The notes: a model not told the origin generated them from the letters alone. A stretch of DNA of 64,000 nt from Lamellibrachia satsuma (GCA_033239005.1 BSQZ01000015.1:8692001-8756000); one strand, 5' to 3'; counted from the stretch's first letter, positions 39,027 through 44,380 are shown. Numbers and translations: made by a program.

Positions 39027-39695
39027 ATGCATACAGACAAGAAATACGTGTTTTTTTGCTCTGTTTATGGCTTCTTTTTAAGGTTTCACGTGTCATGAAA
39101 ATGCTTACGTTTTTGACGAGCGGATCCTTCGCCTATACAAGAGCCAAAGCCAGATAGAAAAAAATTATTGGTGATTGACTTTGCCTACTAGCATACGAGC
39201 CTGGACGTTCAAGAATTACATTTAACATGGACAAGGTGACGTCTTCCACGCGCAGATACACCAAGCGGATAGTAATTGACGGCGAAAAATTTAAGCACGA
39301 CACTACTGTACTGCTACTAGCGTCGGGGGTCTAGCCCTAGGCAGTACTCGGTACTCCATCATCTTGCATCGTTTTTATTACGTTGTATTATAATCAACAG
39401 AGTCTAATTCGCTAGCTGCTATCTTTTGCGAATACGTTAGCTGGATCTTACTAGTATAGGTGACATTTACCTGTAGGATCATAGTGAAGCCCTGCGCTGC
39501 AGATGGTTCCTTGCACGGAATCTGACGTGGATTTACGGACGATCCATCCACGGACGCGCTCACTAAATTCACTAACGATTTGTGCACCGTTGCATAGTTT
39601 ATGGTGCCTTTATCTAAGTTCACTTCGATGCTCAAGTTATTGGCTAGTGCAGATGTACTTCCTTTCAATAATAGTGGTTTTTCTCTACGGTACAT
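1446..39695 (-). CDS. WDR54: WDR54 orthologue, 5' seven coding exons of a spliced gene
   Basis: A conserved WD40-repeat protein gene is spread over 38 kb. Coding exons in transcript order are 39695-39471, 24867-24805, 17204-17138, 15584-15528, 10351-10274, 9900-9771 and 1608-1446, which gives 261 codons. All introns are GT..AG. Intron phases after exons 1 to 7 are 0, 0, 1, 1, 1, 2 and 0, and every junction keeps the frame. The product follows human WDR54 (about 330 residues) from its first residues, MYRREKPLLL beside MFRRER in human, through LVMTSQKGIQ, FARGICG, GEIIVLHIPARG, GTIIVWKVGD and DLIVAGYSSG to a segment like HARWITAIDIAKKVG. The last roughly 70 residues, the end of the propeller, are off the left edge. 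WDR54 forms a beta-propeller; in mammals it has been linked to receptor signalling, but its biochemistry is poorly defined. The start is set by the human alignment. No exon has an internal stop, so the gene is probably functional. Confidence 0.9.
1582..1937 (-). repeat. 57-bp tandem array copying the exon 7 splice acceptor
   Basis: About six copies of a 57-bp unit sit at the 3' end of intron 6. In the minus orientation each unit carries a pyrimidine-rich tract, the acceptor region and the first codons of exon 7 (PCSAVSIW). The true acceptor (AG at 1609-1610) is the copy nearest the exon. The copies at 1666 and 1723 keep CACAG or TACAG. The three distal copies read CACATAC and have lost the AG. 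The period is 19 codons, so all copies stay in frame with exon 7. The first upstream copy has a TAG in that frame at 1638-1640, so use of either upstream acceptor would add a premature stop. Confidence 0.9.
2071..2172 (+). repeat. 24-bp tandem repeat, about four copies
   Basis: The unit TACTCATTTAATATGTTATA plus TAAA repeats with small changes. It is AT-rich and non-coding, inside WDR54 intron 6. Confidence 0.8.
2205..4227 (-). mobile_element. L2-type LINE, 5'-truncated and decayed
   Basis: Minus-strand fragments give an almost continuous L2 reverse transcriptase. In order they are the pre-RT linker with DKHAPIKT and PWYNDVIR (4030-4227), a spacer (3640-3999), RT block LSLSSSVVPAHLKKAHIRPL through KPGLDKSVQTNNRPVSNLPY (3275-3613), YTDDTQIYL (about 3000-3060), LKLNDDKTEV (near 2900), ALVISRLDVSN (near 2640), and the C-terminal segment with HRAFNGHAPDY and APTLWNMLP (about 2300-2540). 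The 3' end runs into a short (TTGA)n tail at 2205-2225, as in other L2 elements. There are many frameshifts and stops, and the endonuclease domain is missing. It lies in WDR54 intron 6, in the same direction as the gene. Confidence 0.82.
4330..4935. other. Intronic sequence, nothing recognised
   Basis: AT-rich WDR54 intron 6 sequence with a short poly-A/AAAG run near 4725. No open frame or repeat is recognised. Confidence 0.5.
4940..5165 (-). mobile_element. tRNA-derived SINE
   Basis: In the minus orientation this starts with a tRNA-like head holding A box GTGGCAGAGCGTTGG (5115-5129) and B box GGTTCGAAACC (near 5083-5093). A body follows, reading GAAGCTTGGGCAGTTTTGTT, then a tail with the motif GTCTTTCGGAAGAGAC and ATGCCAGGGGAAGTAAAAT. 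The same head and tail recur at 45520-45800, which shows it is a repeated family. It is not a functional tRNA, since no cloverleaf forms. Confidence 0.75.
5170..6000. other. Intronic sequence, nothing recognised
   Basis: No convincing coding signal. Short open frames here have no family motif. Part may belong to the Tigger remnant that follows. Confidence 0.45.
6005..6480 (+). pseudogene. Tigger/pogo transposase C-terminal remnant
   Basis: Two plus-strand pieces separated by a frameshift near 6240 carry the end of a DDE_1 (pogo/Tigger) transposase. The first has DVAVISGGLMLLVQPLDISI followed by NRPFKQQMR; this is the family's conserved stretch around the last catalytic region, just before the PFK motif. 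The second reads KAWGAIPFAMTEYSFKKCSI followed by SNNLDGTDDD, the usual C-terminal signature. The catalytic core upstream is missing or unreadable. No terminal inverted repeats were found around it. It is a dead fragment in WDR54 intron 6. Confidence 0.75.
6481..7020. other. Intronic AT-rich sequence
   Basis: No gene or repeat is recognised. Confidence 0.45.
7023..8169 (-). pseudogene. Fragment of an uncharacterised multicopy invertebrate protein family
   Basis: Three minus-strand segments read in order. 8169-7645 is 174 codons, with PIYFMSTIDVTVVRNHAKKL. 7604-7287 includes LGHGVSYSKLIEIDTALCLQ and FDVYRDVSIKSAERMQR. About 7330-7030 is in a shifted frame, with PGHRIKQWRHLLVCASSKTK, LYVTCGDKCFKL and QEEADTRMLLHAKHAA. 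From memory, the motifs FDVY..SIK..ER, the CG.KCFKL stretch and QEEADTR.LLHA.HA occur together in a large repeated family in cnidarian, mollusc and lancelet genomes. Its function is not known to me, and it is likely mobile-element borne. Frameshifts and stops show this copy is dead. It sits in WDR54 intron 6. Confidence 0.6.
8170..9770. other. Intronic sequence, nothing firm
   Basis: One minus-strand open frame (8833-8573, 86 codons) lies upstream of the preceding fragment and could be its amino-terminal part, but I see no motif. The rest shows nothing. Confidence 0.4.
9771..9900 (-). CDS. WDR54: WDR54 coding exon 6
   Basis: This exon is 130 bases, entering in phase 1 and leaving in phase 2. 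It encodes NPAAICDLASEAEKMVSSDD then LGTIIVWKVGDACQQVLKI, a WD repeat ending in the VW pair. The acceptor is CTAATTTCAG and the donor GTGAGT. Length and phases match its neighbours. Confidence 0.9.
10050..10095 (+). repeat. Microsatellite of GCAC/GCACA units
   Basis: A CGCA/CACA-rich simple repeat in the short intron 5, beginning about 150 bases downstream of the exon 6 boundary on the plus axis. Confidence 0.85.
10274..10351 (-). CDS. WDR54: WDR54 coding exon 5
   Basis: This exon is 78 bases and in phase 1 at both ends. It encodes NHKGEIIVLHIPARGSNITV then SETLT, matching the blade that in human reads GRVLVFDIPAKG. The acceptor is TGTGTTTCAG and the donor GTACAT, a weak but valid GT donor. 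Confidence 0.9.
10352..13733. other. WDR54 intron 4, largely unassigned
   Basis: A few open frames of 60-100 codons carry no recognisable motif. A short CCCTAACCCTA telomere-like stretch occurs at 13395-13405 and is too short to mean much. Confidence 0.45.
13734..14798. mobile_element. Candidate hAT-like non-autonomous element
   Basis: The left end reads CAGGGATAGAATTTAG. The right end, reverse-complemented, reads CAGGGTTCGGATTTAG, 12 of 16 identical. Both ends are followed by related GGGGCCAGCC-type sequence further in. CAGGG ends are typical of hAT elements. I could not find an 8-bp target duplication, so the exact ends or the class may be wrong. No transposase is visible. Confidence 0.45.
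15528..15584 (-). CDS. WDR54: WDR54 coding exon 4
   Basis: This is the smallest exon, 57 bases, phase 1 at both ends. It encodes PQVSFARGICGVLCDYICV, matching the FARGI..S..FICVG region of human WDR54. The acceptor is CTTTATCAG and the donor GTGAGTA. Confidence 0.9.
   Translation of the reverse strand, partial: LKSALPVAFVESSVTTSV
15701..15896 (+). repeat. 35-bp satellite, block 1 (about 5.5 copies)
   Basis: The unit is ATTTTAGCTGAATGCTAAAG followed by GTGACCCTATTCACA. It is cut off in the sixth copy by the 257-bp insertion that follows. Confidence 0.92.
15897..16153. mobile_element. Insertion splitting the 35-bp satellite
   Basis: About 257 bases of AT-rich sequence unrelated to the satellite begin AAAGATAAGATATGTTTTAT and end CTACCTCACCGTTT. 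The satellite resumes exactly in register at AAAGGTGACC. Its class is unknown. The A/T-rich run near the right end and TTTTATTACCAAGTAG near the left suggest a short retroposon in the minus orientation. Confidence 0.55.
16154..16450 (+). repeat. 35-bp satellite, block 2 (about 8.5 copies)
   Basis: The same unit as block 1. A CTGAATGC/CTGAGTGC variant alternates with period three (A, A, G, A, A, G, A, A), giving a 105-bp higher-order unit. Confidence 0.92.
16451..17137. other. WDR54 intron 3 remainder
   Basis: AT-rich sequence. No gene or repeat is recognised. Confidence 0.45.
17138..17204 (-). CDS. WDR54: WDR54 coding exon 3
   Basis: This exon is 67 bases, phase 0 in and phase 1 out. It encodes MFDADNSTMLFWYAVGDVTQ then ID, beside MYESNGYTMVYWHAL in human WDR54. 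The acceptor is ACTGTTACAG and the donor GTAAGTAGG. Confidence 0.9.
17396..20510 (+). mobile_element. CR1-type LINE, nearly full-length ORF2, decayed
   Basis: Plus-strand pieces are mostly in one frame. The endonuclease shows HIIGITESWANIDIT, then GLVYRSPN, IIMGDFNHGHIQWNS and GNSDHNQVHF (17396-18310). A linker follows (18341-18600). The reverse transcriptase shows KDNKSPGVDGIPPKLL, YRPVSLTSVICKLLE, QHGFLKARSC, IYLDFQKAFDKVPHQ, QGSVLGPILFLIYINDL and FADDTKLF (18897-20231). The C-terminal piece follows in another frame (20212-20496). In-frame stops lie near 17636, 17765, 18308 and 19638, and a frameshift near 20215. The 3' end has the CR1-like repeat AATCTTGTTAAATCTTGTTA (20475-20497). ORF1 is not visible. 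It lies in WDR54 intron 2, opposite to the gene. Confidence 0.88.
18600..18895. mobile_element. Insertion inside the CR1 copy, with a hairpin
   Basis: About 295 bases separate the CR1 linker (ending near EKAKR) from the RT part. Inside is a perfect 13-base inverted repeat, GAAATGTGGGCTC near 18639 and GAGCCCACATTTC near 18712, with a loop of about 60 bases. No protein or known element is recognised. Confidence 0.5.
20511..21175. other. Intron 2 sequence with a short (CAGACATA)n repeat
   Basis: ACAGACAT units repeat at 20878-20906, next to a TTATTTGACCCATTCAACTA stretch; this looks like the reversed tail of a LINE or SINE. Nothing else is recognised. Confidence 0.4.
22170..22467 (-). pseudogene. 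THAP-domain fragment
   Basis: The minus strand reads CCVPHC, then an in-frame TAA (22428-22430), then SRDEQLRKWWIVLIRNDNIR, VCGLHF, GGRRTYDENTPTTFPWTP. The C..C (CCVPHC), the tryptophan-rich middle, the C-x2-H (CGLHF) and the FPW end are the C2CH zinc-finger signature of the THAP DNA-binding domain. THAP domains occur in host regulators and in P-element-, Kolobok- and Harbinger-related transposases. This copy sits alone in WDR54 intron 2, so a transposon origin is likely. Downstream minus frames (21707-21176) could be its continuation, but I see no catalytic motif there. Confidence 0.7.
22480..24804. other. WDR54 intron 2, unassigned part
   Basis: Several frames of 60-110 codons on both strands show no family motif. 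I see nothing that can be supported as a gene. Confidence 0.45.
24805..24867 (-). CDS. WDR54: WDR54 coding exon 2
   Basis: This exon is 63 bases, phase 0 at both ends. It encodes AKLVEMAARTILVMTSQKGI then Q, beside LPFRVLLVLTSHRGIQ in human WDR54. The acceptor is CTAACTTCCAG and the donor GTAAGTAC. Confidence 0.9.
24868..26220. other. WDR54 intron 1, unassigned
   Basis: AT-rich sequence. No coding or repeat family is recognised. A near repeat of AAAACATTAATTTGATAA occurs at 25950-25983. Confidence 0.45.
26222..26345. repeat. Cluster of short palindromes built on CAGTCATT
   Basis: Four near copies of a 22-bp palindrome (first: CAGTCATTACGTGAAATGAC then TG; others CAGTCATTTCACGAAATGCC and CAGTCATTTCGCGTAATGCC, plus a fourth ending AATGACTG) lie within 125 bases. 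Confidence 0.75.
26360..26411. repeat. (AT)n microsatellite
   Basis: About 25 perfect AT units, directly after the palindrome cluster. Confidence 0.95.
27012..28107 (+). pseudogene. Unrecognised protein-like remnant with a Cys-rich end
   Basis: A plus-strand frame at 27038-27700 (220 codons) includes PVLNLLQEQFSRLKLKGQPI, VADEDVTDFFQRLRSIDEAT and KRCERLADFMTSHCHQRQYI. About 200 bases later another frame reads CGHTSCQRELEVAYYAGKVC, HFAEVCFYCGSDNHI, a stop, then TDDDIQSLRRKFSIVRPICV and VCKVDGKEP. The paired CFYCG and CVVCK could bind zinc. Codon-like conservation of hydrophobic and charged runs suggests real coding ancestry, probably from a mobile element. I cannot name the family, and it may be related to the fragment at 7.0-8.2 kb. 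Stops and frame changes make it a pseudogene, or exons of an unknown gene, in WDR54 intron 1. Confidence 0.4.
28165..28625 (+). repeat. Two diverged direct copies of a ~180-bp sequence
   Basis: Copies at about 28165-28345 and 28445-28625 share AGCTGTT.TGATTGGTT, GTTATTGCAATGGAGGCA and AAATCATGATACATTATTT-type blocks in the same order, about 275 bases apart. Confidence 0.8.
28630..29202. other. Intron 1 sequence, nothing recognised
   Basis: No gene or repeat is recognised between the duplicated blocks and the minisatellite. Confidence 0.45.
29203..30450 (+). repeat. 32-bp minisatellite, about 39 copies
   Basis: The unit is ACCAAGGTGTGGTGGTTATT followed by GTTACACCATGT, with G/A (GTTGTTG or GTTATTG) and GTAC/GTAT/GTAG variants. 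The unit length leaves remainder 2 on division by three, so all plus frames stay open and give repetitive WWLLLHHV-type peptides. These are by-products, not genes. Each unit has a GGTGT..ACACC mini-stem. The array is in WDR54 intron 1. Confidence 0.97.
31270..31540. repeat. Inverted repeat pair related to the minisatellite unit
   Basis: TTATGCCCGGTACCAAGCTT (about 31311-31330) has an inverted partner, CCTTGGTACCGGGCATA (31519-31536). Another near copy, GCCCAGTACCAAGCT, lies at 31286. They resemble the minisatellite junction TGTACCAAGCTT near 30444 and its left edge CGCCCAGTAGCAAGG at 29210. Confidence 0.6.
31545..31995. repeat. Low-complexity block of AAGAAA/TTTCTT words
   Basis: About 450 bases dominated by TAAGAAAA, AAGAAAA and TTTTCTTA words on both strands, many arranged as AAGAAAATGTTTCTT-like palindromes. 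Non-coding. Confidence 0.7.
32000..32905. other. Intron 1 sequence, nothing recognised
   Basis: Phrases such as GACAAAAGGGAGCAAGTGA recur at 32105, 32230 (partial) and 32756, hinting at a diverged local repeat. No gene is seen. Confidence 0.4.
32915..33011 (+). repeat. Compound (CGCA)n(CA)n microsatellite
   Basis: About 13 CGCA units followed by CACACG and about 15 CA units. Confidence 0.95.
33007..33160 (+). repeat. 76-bp tandem duplication
   Basis: Two copies starting at TTACAGCC (33011 and 33087) differ at only a few positions (CCATTG/CCCTTG, GTGGCC/GTGACC, GTAAAG/GTGAAG). Confidence 0.92.
33460..34660 (-). mobile_element. Non-LTR retrotransposon RT remnant
   Basis: Minus-strand pieces read LRQEQAGFRRALWQILEQST, YVAFIDFEKAFDSLHRESL (34094-33867) and EDLVYADDIGLLSSRHKDMQ, EKMDKLTTTAPQIGLKLNTT, KTKLM (33694-33464). 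These are RT blocks, including the catalytic YADD and the following thumb-side motif. The clade is not clear (RTE-like or a related group). More decayed N-terminal sequence extends to about 34660. The copy is dead. Confidence 0.75.
34720..35470 (+). repeat. Two diverged direct copies about 480 bp apart, one with an expanded (TG)n
   Basis: AT.TGTGGAAATGTGTGTG and TCTGCCAGTG(GAGT)GCAGTATTATATAAAGA occur at 34753-34860 and 35237-35310. Matching AAGTGGTCTGA blocks follow in both. The first copy has about 30 TG/CG units where the second has three or four. Confidence 0.8.
34765..34826 (+). repeat. (TG)n(CG)n microsatellite
   Basis: TG units with CGTG interruptions, inside the first of the two copies. 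Confidence 0.95.
35942..36090 (+). repeat. ~73-bp tandem duplication inside a LINE
   Basis: Two nearly identical copies begin with CAACATGACACAAAATCA and contain CTACGTTTCTTCTGTACTCG and CAGACCGATAA. They overlap the 3' side of the LINE RT remnant. Confidence 0.9.
36238..37327 (+). mobile_element. Tigger/pogo-like element with TIRs and TA duplication
   Basis: The left end CAGTCGCGCCTTGTTATAAC and the right end (reverse-complemented) CAGTCATGCCTTGTTATAAC match at 18 of 20 positions. TA flanks both sides (36236-36237 and 37328-37329), as expected for Tc1/mariner/pogo insertion. Inside is only a short transposase N-terminus, so the element is non-autonomous. It is inserted in a LINE in WDR54 intron 1. 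Confidence 0.88.
36767..36919 (+). pseudogene. Pogo/Tigger transposase N-terminal HTH remnant
   Basis: A 50-codon frame begins MPKRKAYTVREKLDLVIRIR, continues KGESQCKVSREMRVPKSTLR GWLKDE and stops at TAA. It has the features of the psq/CENP-B type helix-turn-helix that opens pogo-family transposases (KRK..T..EKL..V....G.S...VSRE..VP.STLR.WLK). Nothing of the catalytic DDE domain follows. It could be a relic, or a small DNA-binding peptide left in a deletion derivative. Confidence 0.75.
37440..38413. mobile_element. hAT-like non-autonomous element with 8-bp duplication
   Basis: The ends TATGGCTGGAACG and (reverse-complemented) TGGGGCTGGAATT pair. A perfect TTAAATGC flanks both sides (37432-37439 and 38414-38421). 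Subterminal GTATCG/CGATAC-rich segments also pair between the two ends (CGATACACTACTTCACG.. against GTGTATCGTGATAC..). The 8-bp duplication points to the hAT superfamily. The interior holds (TAATTG)n-like sequence at 37510-37670 and a second CAGGG start at 37727 that may be a further insertion. No transposase. Confidence 0.82.
38515..39465. other. Intron 1 sequence near exon 1
   Basis: Apart from the (TA)n run nothing is recognised. Confidence 0.45.
38946..39020. repeat. (AT)n microsatellite
   Basis: About 37 perfect AT units. Confidence 0.96.
39471..39695 (-). CDS. WDR54: WDR54 coding exon 1 with start codon
   Basis: This exon holds 75 codons and ends in phase 0 at the donor CAG/GTAAATG. 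The start ATG (39695-39693) begins MYRREKPLLLKGSTSALANN, matching MFRRER..LRGSAAALCNN in human WDR54; the exon ends GFTMILQ. The frame is open a further 31 codons upstream without an ATG, so this ATG is the likely start. Confidence 0.92.
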
Positions 39696-39778
39696 CGTAA
39701 CGGATTTCCTTATCAACCAGAACGCTTCCCCGCTGCTAGGTGCTTGTCGGAAACGGAAGGATTTTTGGTCAAATCGAA

Positions 39779-39814
39779 TCACGACCAACTCGTCCCCGTA
39801 CCAACTCGTTCCAT
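39779..39814 (-). promoter_or_regulatory. Possible upstream ORF in the WDR54 leader
   Basis: If the transcript starts upstream of 39815, an ATG at 39814 opens an 11-codon frame ending TGA at 39779, out of frame with WDR54. It would reduce translation of the main frame. The transcription start is unknown. Confidence 0.3.
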
Positions 39815-39827
39815 GCTAAGCTAAGGT

Positions 39828-40260
39828 CTAATAGCCTCGGTTATCCAGACTCCGTGCTGTGGCGCCACCGTTTGTTGCACACATCATCGCCTTGTGTCTA
39901 AAAGCCAGGCGTTTCAAGCACATGACGTCACCTACAAACTGCGTACATTGTAATTCTATATTTAGCAACCGCGAAGCACTGTGAAGCGCCACCGTAGGAA
40001 GACTGTTACACATGGCGAGGAGCAGCGATGCAGAAGGCACGATCACCATAATGGCGGAGATGTGCACTGTGTATACAGTCAGAAGAGTCTGATGAGGATC
40101 GCAATGTTCTGAAGGTTGGTAGAACTGGAGCAGGTCTGTGATGTAGATCGGCGCAAGCAGATGAAGGGCTTTGAACGTCATCAGTACGACCTTGTACTCA
40201 ATACGGTACCGGACAGGAAGCCAATGGAAAATATCTAGGATGGATGTGATGTGGTCATGT
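39828..40260 (-). mobile_element. L2 3'-end fragment and MITE-like debris upstream of WDR54
   Basis: The minus strand reads MTFKALHLLAPIYITDLLQF and later LPTVALHSASRLLNIE-type sequence, the C-terminal end of L2 ORF2. Its 3' side grades into a plus-strand segment (TTATCCAGACTCCGTGCTGT and AGCCAGGCGTTTCA) that recurs at 48248 and, in part, at 55700. It ends about 130 bases before the WDR54 start codon, so it may supply promoter or leader sequence. Confidence 0.6.
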
Positions 40261-40475
40261 TATGTAGTGTAGTGTGTATGTCACACATTGGACTGGTTGC
40301 TAGGAGACAGTGTTCTTAAGAGACTGCAACCCATAGACATAAATAGAACACCCGTTAGTAAAACAAGACCGCTGAGCTCTTATCAGTTGACACACGATAA
40401 AGTGATGCCGGCATGGACCAGTGACATTCATACTGCTGCACGGCAAGAACCCACTGGAGGCCAATTGTTTATATT

Positions 40476-40936
40476 TGGGGTAAGACCACAGTTGACCTTC
40501 CTGTTTATTGTTTCACACGAATGTAGGGCGCATGAAATTGTAAAATGGTAACTTAATAAATTAATATTATGTGACATGAGTGCCTTTGGCTTTGAGCAGG
40601 AATATTCACAGGTTTGTTTGTAGAAGCTATTGGCTGTGAAACAGTGCATTTTTTAAAGAGTTTAACTGGCGGAGGGATTTATGGGAATTTTTCTGCTATG
40701 GGCCACGTGGGCGCATGAACACATGGCTATTTTTGTCAAAATTGATAGGCATCGCACGTCGGGGCAATTTAAAAGAGCTGGAGGTATGTGATTTTGATAA
40801 AATTTGGTCAGTATATCAATGAGATGATGGCAATTGCTGTGTACAATTTTCAGAATTTTTGATGGTCACGTTTTCTTATAATCAGACAAAACGTTAACAT
40901 GGCCACCAATGCAATTCTCAACTGTGGTCTGACTCC
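40476..40936. mobile_element. 461-bp MITE with TIRs and TATATT flanks
   Basis: The ends TGGGGTAAGACCACAGTTGA and (reverse-complemented) GGAGTCAGACCACAGTTGA pair, sharing AGACCACAGTTGA. TATATT flanks both sides (40470-40475 and 40937-40942). Nearly the whole element recurs in inverted orientation at 48967-49402. No coding capacity. Confidence 0.75.
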
Positions 40937-41008
40937 TATATTGTACAGCACCCAGTCTTCATCATATGTCTACAGGTATACAGTACTAATAAGAGATTAT
41001 TATTATAT

Positions 41009-41010
41009 AG

Positions 41011-41074
<64 letters not shown>
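41009..41074. repeat. (AT)n microsatellite
   Basis: About 33 perfect AT units. Confidence 0.96.
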
Positions 41075-41075
<1 letters not shown>

Positions 41076-41076
<1 letters not shown>

Positions 41077-41985
41077 AATACCTTTAATACCTTATTACGT
41101 GCACAATATATCCATGCACCTTGTATATCAAATATCATAACATATTAACTAAAACAGTAGCACCATTAACATGATCAAATCTGAACTTTCTGAAATGCTC
41201 TATACATGTATTAGCTAATGACTGCAAGTGGTCAAAATCCCATAAGCCCTTTTGAACATCCTTCTCTAAGGTCCTACAAATATATTTTCCCCATCTTCCA
41301 ACACATTCCCCAGCTGCTCCATCACAGCCATTTCCACCTTCAGATCATGATCTTTCTCGAATGTTATCTGGCCAACTTGCCCAAGGACACGCCTCATGCA
41401 AAGAAATGTACTCTCTCATTTAAACTGTCAATTGTTTTAGTAGGCAACCTTTCACATGGTTTGTCAAACAAATGCATAGAATGTAATGAATGTTGCAATG
41501 TGTACAGAATGAGTTATATGATAGTGGTTCATACAACGATGAAAAGGCAAACGACGACCAAAAAGAGAGAGCCTCATTAAATGCAGATGACTTAATAAAG
41601 AACAAAAATCTTATTAATGAGCTGACATCTAGTAGAGTTTAAAAAAAATACAAATATGCATACACGCACGCACACATTATTTATAAACTGAATCCTACCC
41701 CTATAACATTTTATGTTGCACCCAATCAATGTGACTACTGGGAAACACTTAATGTACGCTATCCCCAAGAAAAACAAACGTATCTGTAATGTATTGATGT
41801 TTCAGAACATTTTCGAAACTGTTACATTCATTCACATATACACTAACACAGCAGAAACATTTGCGACATAAATTACCTGAAAATAACGAGATGTTAAATC
41901 CTGTCTCCTGTCGATTCGTACAGCTTTAAGCCACACAGGAAATAACCATATTCGTTGTCCCACAGCTGTCTGTAGCAAGCCTCTA
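41076..41985. other. Intergenic sequence, nothing recognised
   Basis: Frames of up to 120 codons (41218-41580 plus) show no motif. Confidence 0.4.
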
Positions 41986-41987
41986 AA

Positions 41988-42290
41988 ATGTTTGTCTTGG
42001 AGAGTTTAACACTAATGCACGATGCTCACTCCAGTATGAACAACCCAACTGCCCAGACTTATAACACAGCTGCTGTGACCACCCTCATCCAAATTATTAA
42101 TCAGTCTGGTGGCCATGCCCCATTAAGAACAAATGACAATGACAAATCTTCTCAAGTTAATTGGTTCCTGGTGTCATCGTCACTGGCTACTAGCCCGATA
42201 AGTTTATACTTCTCTGGTAGCCCCCTCATCTTCATTGCTTTTGTTTGCCTTGGGCTTATATTGTACATGATGATGGCGAGGAGGAAATAA
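41988..42290 (+). CDS. Hypothetical 100-codon frame with a terminal membrane-like segment
   Basis: It opens with ATG and ends in a hydrophobic run, SPLIFIAFVCLGLILYMMMA, followed by RRK and a stop. An in-frame TAG lies five codons upstream. AATAAA-like sequence and a (CTTA)n run follow at once (42285-42325). Those simple-repeat tails are typical of LINE/SINE 3' ends, so this may be part of a retroposon rather than a gene. I do not recognise it. Confidence 0.2.
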   Translation: MFVLESLTLMHDAHSSMNNPTAQTYNTAAVTTLIQIINQSGGHAPLRTNDNDKSSQVNWFLVSSSLATSPISLYFSGSPLIFIAFVCLGLILYMMMARRK

Positions 42291-42526
42291 ATTAACTTAC
42301 TTACTCAATTACTTACTTACTTACTTAAATATGGTAGACAACTATTTGTAAAATGCTATGTTCACACTATAAACAGTACTACCCTATGTTTCATGCAGTG
42401 GATGTAATTGTTTCTGCCGTGCAATGAAATGCCGGCCAGTGGTCCACGCCCGCTTCACTGCAGTGAGCTGACTTATCGCTCTTGTTTATAGGGGGATGAT
42501 TAATGATGTAACTCTATGCTGCTACC

Positions 42527-43850
42527 CTAGTAGACACTATAGGCTGGCAGTAGCATGATTAATGACTGGCTGTTGTAGTGTAGTGAGTAGACAGTCGCCG
42601 AAATAAAGTAGCCATGTGAACTACAACTGTGTTTGGGAATATTGCAACGGACTACGTGACAGTCATAGCGACTGGCTCTGACCATAATGCGAGCTGCCAC
42701 ATTCTGGATTCTCTGCAGCTTGTCCAGTAACTGATCAGGTACATCATAAAGGAGGCCATTTTCATAGTCCAGTCGCGATATGACAAGGGAGTGAACCAGG
42801 AGTTTAGTGGCATGTTGTGTCAAGCAATCTCTGATGGAGTGAATCCGATGTAGGTGAAAGTGTGCTACCTGGCACAGTTTCGACACTTGAGATTTCATGC
42901 TGAGCTCACTGTCAAACATCACTCCAATGTTGCGAGCGATGGCAGTAGACTGGAGGATGCTGTCACCGATGATGACATCAGTCAGACTGCTTGCTAGCCG
43001 AGCTCGGTGTAATGATCACAAGCACTTCAGTCTTATCGTCATTCAGCTGAAGACGATGATGAGTCATCTTTGCTTTTAGTTCTCCCACACATGTTTGGAT
43101 GTATGCCAGTGCAGCCATCTCATCACTGGTGTCCTTGATCTTAAATGAGACATACAGTTGAGAATCATCAGCAAAGAGGTGGAAGTCAAGTCGATGCCAC
43201 CTAACTATCTGCCTAATGGGTCCCATGTAGAGTGTAAACAAAACTGGACCAATAACAGACCCCTGTGGTACTCCCTGGAGCAGCTCCAACGGGTCAGACT
43301 GGGTCTGGCCTAGGTGGGCAGTCTGAATCCTCGAAGTCAGGTATAACTCAAACCACTTGTGTGCGACACCAATTACACCTGCGCTTCTCATGCAAGCCAT
43401 CAGTAGTATTTGATCTACAGTGTCAAACGCCGCTGATAGATCAAGTAGGAACAGCAAGACACCCCTCTTGTTGTCCAGGGTCACCAGGATATCATTCTGG
43501 ATTCTCATCAGTGCAGTTTCAGTACTGTGATTCGGTTTATAGACAGATTGGAATTTTTCCTGCAGATTGTTGCGCGAAACGTGGTCAATGAGCTTGTTCA
43601 GCACCACCCTCTCTGTCAACTTAGAGATAAAGGAGAGATTAGAGACAGGTTGAAAGTTTTTTCACAACATCTTTGTCCAATGAAGGCTTCTTGAGCGCAG
43701 CTTTCATTTTTGTCGGAACAATTCCTGTTGACATGGACATTTTGACAATGTTTGTAATGCTTGGTAGAACACAGTCTAAATGTTCCTTCAGAAACCAGGT
43801 CGGCACAGGATCGAGTGAACATGCAGGGTCGAGTGAACATACAGCGGCAA
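42527..43850 (-). mobile_element. L2-type LINE, RT domain, second copy
   Basis: The 213-codon minus frame (43619-42978) carries RT blocks: EKFQSVYKPNHSTETAL, LLFLLDLSAAFDTVDQILL, LLQGVPQGSVIGPVLFTLYM, HLFADDSQLYVSF and QLNDDKTEVLVI. A second frame (42922-42527) continues HLHRIHSIRDCLTQHATKLL, VHSLVISRLDYENGLLYDVP and IQNVAARIM. A frameshift lies near 42960. The region to 43850 holds the pre-RT part. The endonuclease is missing. This copy is much better preserved than the one at 2.2-4.2 kb. Confidence 0.85.
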
Positions 43851-43899
43851 GTTGTTACAGAGCCATTTTATGAAAACATAGCACATCTATGGAGATATC

Positions 43900-44380
43900 A
43901 TCGAAAGTAGTTGGTTGGAAGTCCACCAGCAGACACACTGTTAAAAAATCGGCAGTTAATGATGCGAAATTAACGAGATGTGGAAAAAAATACTTTTTTT
44001 GTCACCTAAGACTTTTTGCCATGCCCACATAATAATAATAATTATCATCTCACGCAGCTACTTTTTATGTTTCGTGAATGAAACTTGAACCATGTCTACA
44101 ATATAGTATAAGGGGTTATGCCAAGTAGAAGTTAAATTGAAATTCAGGATTTGTTATCGCCCACATGCGTTCAACTATGAAAATTGTGTTTGGGGTAAGT
44201 TGTTACAAATGTAATCACGCTTGGGTGGCTCATTCCGATGGCTCACCCGAGTTGTGTGCTGACAATGACTGAAAGAAAAACATTTATTTAACCACAACAT
44301 GTGAACATTTTATTTCACTTTTGAAGCTTAGCGTACTCGTCTGTAATCAGTACCGTAAATTCTAGCAGCGTCAAACAAAA
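43900..44380. other. Intergenic sequence, nothing recognised
   Basis: No gene or repeat is recognised. Confidence 0.45.
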
